A stretch of 64,000 bases of DNA, taken from the NCBI GenBank assembly GCA_017514235.1, contig JAFWKK010000036.1, positions 1 through 64,000 on the forward strand, in the 5' to 3' direction. Shown here one piece after another: positions 60,612-64,000 of the stretch. Below the pieces are notes generated by a model that ran no database searches, was not told where the DNA came from, and saw only the letters and a list, made by a program, of their open reading frames with translations. The DNA is from Kiritimatiellia bacterium. GTDB taxonomy: Bacteria > Verrucomicrobiota > Kiritimatiellia > RFP12 > UBA1067. Both the position numbers and the translations under genes were made by a program. The stretch's first letter is position 1, and every line of letters begins with the position of its first letter.

Positions 60612-63350
60612 ATGACAGGTGGATTTAAAATGACAGATATGATGGTTGCTGTATCGGTCGCTGCGGGTCTTGTGCTTGGCGCATGTGCAGCAGATGCGGA
60701 TTCAGCCGCCAAGGAACGGCGCATTCTCGCCAGCATAAAGGGGACGCCGCGCGAACGCGAGGCTCCGCGCGACATTCTGGTGAACAAGCCCGATTATGTG
60801 GTGTTCGTGCCGAAACAGCCGCTCAAGCTGGAGTTGCGCAATCCAAGGGAAACGGGCGACACATACAATGACCACTTTCAGGTCTTGAACAATCCCTCCA
60901 ACGGGCACTACTACGCCTTCTGGACGCAAGCGTCGAAAGAGGGCGACATCGATCAGCATATCGCATTCTCCAAGAGTGTGGATGAGGGGATGACATGGAC
61001 GGAACCGGTGATTGTGGCCGGTTCGCCATGCCGCGCGCGCCCGATGGCGATAGCGAGCTGGCAGCAGCCGATGCTCTCGAAAAGCGGGCGGCTATACTGC
61101 CTGTGGTGCCAGCAGGTGTCGGGACGCGGGCTTACGGGCGCACTATTTGGCATCTATTCGGACGATGAAGGCGAGACGTGGAGCGCGCCGCGAGACGTGA
61201 AGCTGCCGCGCACTGATGCCGACGACCCGGATCCGACCGTTCCTGCGGGGTGGATCCAATGGCAGCGTCCGTTGCGCCAAGGGGCGCAGGGACAGTACTT
61301 TGTGGCCACGTCCCGCCACGGAAAGGCGCCCTACGACGATGCCCCAAAATGCAAGATAGAGTTCTGGCAGTACGACAACATCGACGACAACCCCAATGTA
61401 GAAGACATCAAGGTTACATACTTCGCCACAAACCGTGACGCTCTTGACGTCTCAAAGATGACCGGAGGACCATACTTCAAGCCCAGACCCGCGAGAGAGG
61501 TCGAGGCGTTGGAGGAGGCAAGCGTCGTAAAGCTGCCGGATGGACGGCTTTTCGCGCTTATGCGTTCGTCCATAGGCCATCCCGTGTGGTCGCAGAGCCG
61601 AGATGGCGGCAAGACGTGGAGCAATCCCAAGGCGCTTCTCGACCGGGACGGCGGCAAGCCGTATCTTCATCCGCGCTCGCCGTGCCCGATGTACGACTGG
61701 AAGGGCGAGAACGCGGCGAGCGGCATATACTTTGCGCTTGTCCACAACAAGTTCGACTTCAAGAAGGACTACGCCTATCAGGATCGCGGGCCGCTTTTCC
61801 TCATTGCGGGACGGTTCAACCCTGCCGCGAAGGATCAGCCAGTGGAGTTTTCTGAACCAAAGATGTTCGCACCGCGCACCTGGGGAAACAGTTTCTACTC
61901 GAGCTACACGGTGCAGAACGGGCGGGGAATACTGTGGTTCAACGACTTGAAGTTCTACCTTCTCGGCCGCGAGATCGGCCCGGAGTGGTTTGACGAGGGC
62001 GCAAGGGCGGCGGTGGACTTCACGGCGCCGCTTGGCAAGGACATCCGCGCCCTGAACGGCGGCAATATTGGGCCCAACCTGTCTTTCGCCGGGACGTTCG
62101 GCAATTGCACCAATGAATTCGCCGCGCTTCGCATACCCATGACACGCCTCCATGATGTGCCGCTTGCCAACGCTGGCATGCGCGTAGTTGATGTGCAGCA
62201 CATCTTCGGCAATGAGACGGCCGACCCGCACGACCCATGCAACTACTACTTCATTCAGACAGACGATTATGTCTCCCGTCTCCGTTCCATATGCCCGGAG
62301 GTCATGTATCGGCTTGGCCCCAGCATCGAACATTCCGAGTCCAATTATTATACGCATCCACCATCAGATTTCGACAAGTGGGCGGATGTTTGCCTTGGTA
62401 TCGTGAAGCATTACAACGATGGTTGGGCGAATGGCTACAAGTGGAACATCCGCTACTGGGAGATATGGAATGAATTCGACATCGGCAATCGCATGTGGAC
62501 TGGCTCGACGGAGGAGTTCTGCCGCCTGTACGAGACTGTCGCGAGGAAAATCAAGACCGCTTTCCCGTCCGTGAAGGTCGGCGGGCCGTCTTTTGCCCGG
62601 TTCCATCCGGACGGAGTTCGCAACTTGAGCGAGGATAAAGCGCACGCGTTCCTCGCCTACTGCCGCGACCGCAATGTGCCGCTCGACTTCTTCTCCTGGC
62701 ATCGCTACGGATTCGACCTCAAGCCGCTTCTCGACGAACCCGCGCTCATGCGAAAGGTTCTGGACTCGTACGGCTTCACCAGAACGGAGCTGATACTTGA
62801 CGAGTGGCATTACTGGCCGCCCGATGGATTCAAGCGGAAAATCATTACAGACCCTGTCGATGGTCTTGCCAGTGCAAATGCAGCGGTATTTGCCGTGGCG
62901 ACGATTGTCGGGTGGCAGGATTCGCCGCTCGACATGAGCTGCCACTACACGGTTGGAGGACTGCTCGACTATTGGGGGGCGTGGGATTCGACGAATGAGC
63001 GCACTAAACTCTATTACGCTCTGCGCAGTTTTGCAAGAATGCTCGACTATCCGCATCGCGTCGCAGTTTCATCCGGCAATGACGGCTTGCAGATTCTCGC
63101 CGGGATGAACGCCGATGGGAAACGCGCCGTCCTGGTTGCGAATTTCAAGACCGGGGCGGAGCGCATCCGGCTGACCCTTAAAGGCGCGGGCGGCGTCCGC
63201 TTCGCATGTACGAGAATGGACGATGAAAATAACGAAGCTCGGCGCGAGGTGAAGGTGGAGGAGGACGGGACACTTTGGCTCGACGGCGCACAGAAAGGTC
63301 GCTCGGCGGTTGCTCTTTTGACTGAACTGCAAGGAAAGGAAATGCCATGA
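60612..63350 (+). CDS. Sialidase-like (BNR) / GH39-like fusion, exported
   Basis: A 912-residue protein. N-terminus MMVAVSVAAGLVLGAC looks like a signal with a lipobox (LGAC), so a lipoprotein is likely. Residues about 65-470 form a six-bladed beta-propeller with Asp boxes SKSVDEGMTW, SDDEGETW and SRDGGKTW, as in sialidases. Residues about 490-830 are a GH39/clan A TIM barrel: YWEIWNEFDIGNRMW with acid/base E621 and LILDEWHYWPPDG with nucleophile E731, followed by a beta-sandwich. Such a fusion would remove two sugar types from host or dietary glycans. The start is ATG 60612 (AGGAAG 11 bases up) or 60630 (AGGTGG 8 bases up). The GntR operator-like site is in its promoter. Confidence 0.78.
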   Translation: MTGGFKMTDMMVAVSVAAGLVLGACAADADSAAKERRILASIKGTPREREAPRDILVNKPDYVVFVPKQPLKLELRNPRETGDTYNDHFQVLNNPSNGHYYAFWTQASKEGDIDQHIAFSKSVDEGMTWTEPVIVAGSPCRARPMAIASWQQPMLSKSGRLYCLWCQQVSGRGLTGALFGIYSDDEGETWSAPRDVKLPRTDADDPDPTVPAGWIQWQRPLRQGAQGQYFVATSRHGKAPYDDAPKCKIEFWQYDNIDDNPNVEDIKVTYFATNRDALDVSKMTGGPYFKPRPAREVEALEEASVVKLPDGRLFALMRSSIGHPVWSQSRDGGKTWSNPKALLDRDGGKPYLHPRSPCPMYDWKGENAASGIYFALVHNKFDFKKDYAYQDRGPLFLIAGRFNPAAKDQPVEFSEPKMFAPRTWGNSFYSSYTVQNGRGILWFNDLKFYLLGREIGPEWFDEGARAAVDFTAPLGKDIRALNGGNIGPNLSFAGTFGNCTNEFAALRIPMTRLHDVPLANAGMRVVDVQHIFGNETADPHDPCNYYFIQTDDYVSRLRSICPEVMYRLGPSIEHSESNYYTHPPSDFDKWADVCLGIVKHYNDGWANGYKWNIRYWEIWNEFDIGNRMWTGSTEEFCRLYETVARKIKTAFPSVKVGGPSFARFHPDGVRNLSEDKAHAFLAYCRDRNVPLDFFSWHRYGFDLKPLLDEPALMRKVLDSYGFTRTELILDEWHYWPPDGFKRKIITDPVDGLASANAAVFAVATIVGWQDSPLDMSCHYTVGGLLDYWGAWDSTNERTKLYYALRSFARMLDYPHRVAVSSGNDGLQILAGMNADGKRAVLVANFKTGAERIRLTLKGAGGVRFACTRMDDENNEARREVKVEEDGTLWLDGAQKGRSAVALLTELQGKEMP

Positions 63351-63406
63351 AAGCCGTCGGTCCAGAATGGTTTGAATAGCTGACATTTAATAAGGAGGAA
63401 ATGACA

Positions 63407-64000
63407 ATGAAAAGAATACTGATAATGCTGCTTGCGGCAGTTGCCGCAGTTAACGTCAATGCAAAGACGCTTGCGTTGTGGCCGATTGACCATGACGGCA
63501 CGGCTTTCGATGGAAGGAACGCCGTCAGTTCCGTCAATCCTCTTGCTCTGGTGGGCGGTTCGTCTGCGGCGGGCCTGGACTGGGCGTTGCCGCCCAACCC
63601 CGATGCGAGCGGAATGGTTTCTTCTCCGCTTAACGGCGGAACGGCCATCGCGAGCGGCAGCGGAAGATACACGATGGAGGCAACGGGCAACTTCGGGGAC
63701 CGCGTCGCGAACACCAACGAGTTCACCGTCGAAGGCTGGGTGAAGATTTCGGCAACCCAGACCGCGTCATGGATGATCATTCTGCAGGGGGGGAATGGCT
63801 CGAGCGCAAAGAATGGTGGATGGATATTGAGCTGGCGCGGCACGGCCGGTGCGCGCAAGTTTCATTTGACGATTCCGGCGGACAACAACAACGCCAACGG
63901 CTATGACAATTCGATCGGTCCTGCGGCGCTTTCTGCAGACTTCGAGGCGTCGCTGGCCGCTTCATGGCACCACCTCGCGCTGACGCACAAGGTGGATGGT
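63407..64000 (+). CDS. LamG/concanavalin A-like domain protein (partial)
   Basis: The 5' part of a longer gene; the frame is open to the window edge (198 residues seen). A signal peptide (KRILIMLLAAVAAVNVNA) is followed by a LamG/ConA-like sandwich: KTLALWPIDHDGTAFDGRNA, EFTVEGWVKISATQTASWMI and SWHHLALTHKVDG. These are hallmarks of LamG-type carbohydrate-binding modules in PVC secreted enzymes. AAGGAGG lies 8 bases before ATG 63407; ATG 63401 is too close. It follows the sialidase/GH39 gene and is probably coexpressed under the GntR regulator. Confidence 0.8.
   Translation, partial: MKRILIMLLAAVAAVNVNAKTLALWPIDHDGTAFDGRNAVSSVNPLALVGGSSAAGLDWALPPNPDASGMVSSPLNGGTAIASGSGRYTMEATGNFGDRVANTNEFTVEGWVKISATQTASWMIILQGGNGSSAKNGGWILSWRGTAGARKFHLTIPADNNNANGYDNSIGPAALSADFEASLAASWHHLALTHKVDG

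Overview
The window is a dense, GC-rich bacterial chromosome segment. Most genes overlap their neighbour by the 4 bases ATGA or GTGA and are organised in long operons. Several things point to an anaerobic, glycan-using member of the PVC superphylum (Verrucomicrobiota/Kiritimatiellota/Lentisphaerota-like): a eukaryotic-type hexokinase, a flavodiiron protein, a large run of prepilin-type proteins beside an 1,100-residue GspK-like protein, a DUF1559-like H-x9-DG prepilin, an AAKKA-rich histone-like protein, sialidase/LamG glycan enzymes and DUF3857 transglutaminases. This placement is inference; there is no rRNA in the window to prove it.

Layout. 1-1641: the end of a rhamnosidase-like glycosidase and a DUF4432 aldose-epimerase-like protein. 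1650-5283: an AsmA-like protein, rsmA and hexokinase in one overlapping operon, closed by a hairpin shared with convergent cysK. 6409-11484: a GH73-like glucosaminidase diverging from a DPM1-type glycosyltransferase/TatD pair, then a YqiA-like esterase, pncC and an iron-dependent alcohol dehydrogenase on the minus strand. 11704-16091: clpB without its N-domain, rmlC and a sugar/proton symporter. 16113-22412: a U32 protein, then an envelope-glycan operon (GT32-GT87 fusion, two GT4 enzymes, a methyltransferase, an EEP-family hydrolase). 22500-28583: tRNA-Leu(GAG), a cysteine-containing histone-like protein, two GYF_2/repeat proteins, a helical-repeat protein, a dihydrouridine synthase and an exported protein. 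28629-36312: a single ORF joining a ChrA-type transporter to two DUF3857/transglutaminase units, then a 2-hydroxyacid dehydrogenase and a secreted esterase. 36406-40836: an ExbB/ExbD/TPR/TonB-anchored VWA operon. 40904-50140: nine pseudopilin-like genes, the first frameshifted. 50156-53963: a tandem SGNH hydrolase, a D-aminoacylase and TatD. 54089-59389: TrpB2, a ROK-like ASKHA protein, ThiC and a flavodiiron protein. 59419-64000: a GntR-type regulator followed by a sialidase-like/GH39 fusion and a LamG protein that runs off the end.

The most noteworthy signals are: (1) an apparently energised surface/periplasmic machine in which a VWA domain replaces the TonB C-terminal domain; (2) the ChrA-transglutaminase fusion, whose junction doubles as a signal peptide and carries a TGGTATAAT promoter; (3) a recurrent extended -10 promoter (TGnTATAAT-like) placed only 6-10 bases before the start codon, implying leaderless mRNAs; (4) the pseudopilin cassette; (5) a palindrome in the promoter spacer next to the GntR regulator. 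Intergenic regions are short; no stretch over 300 bases lacks a gene. I see no CRISPR array, insertion sequence, phage or replication origin.
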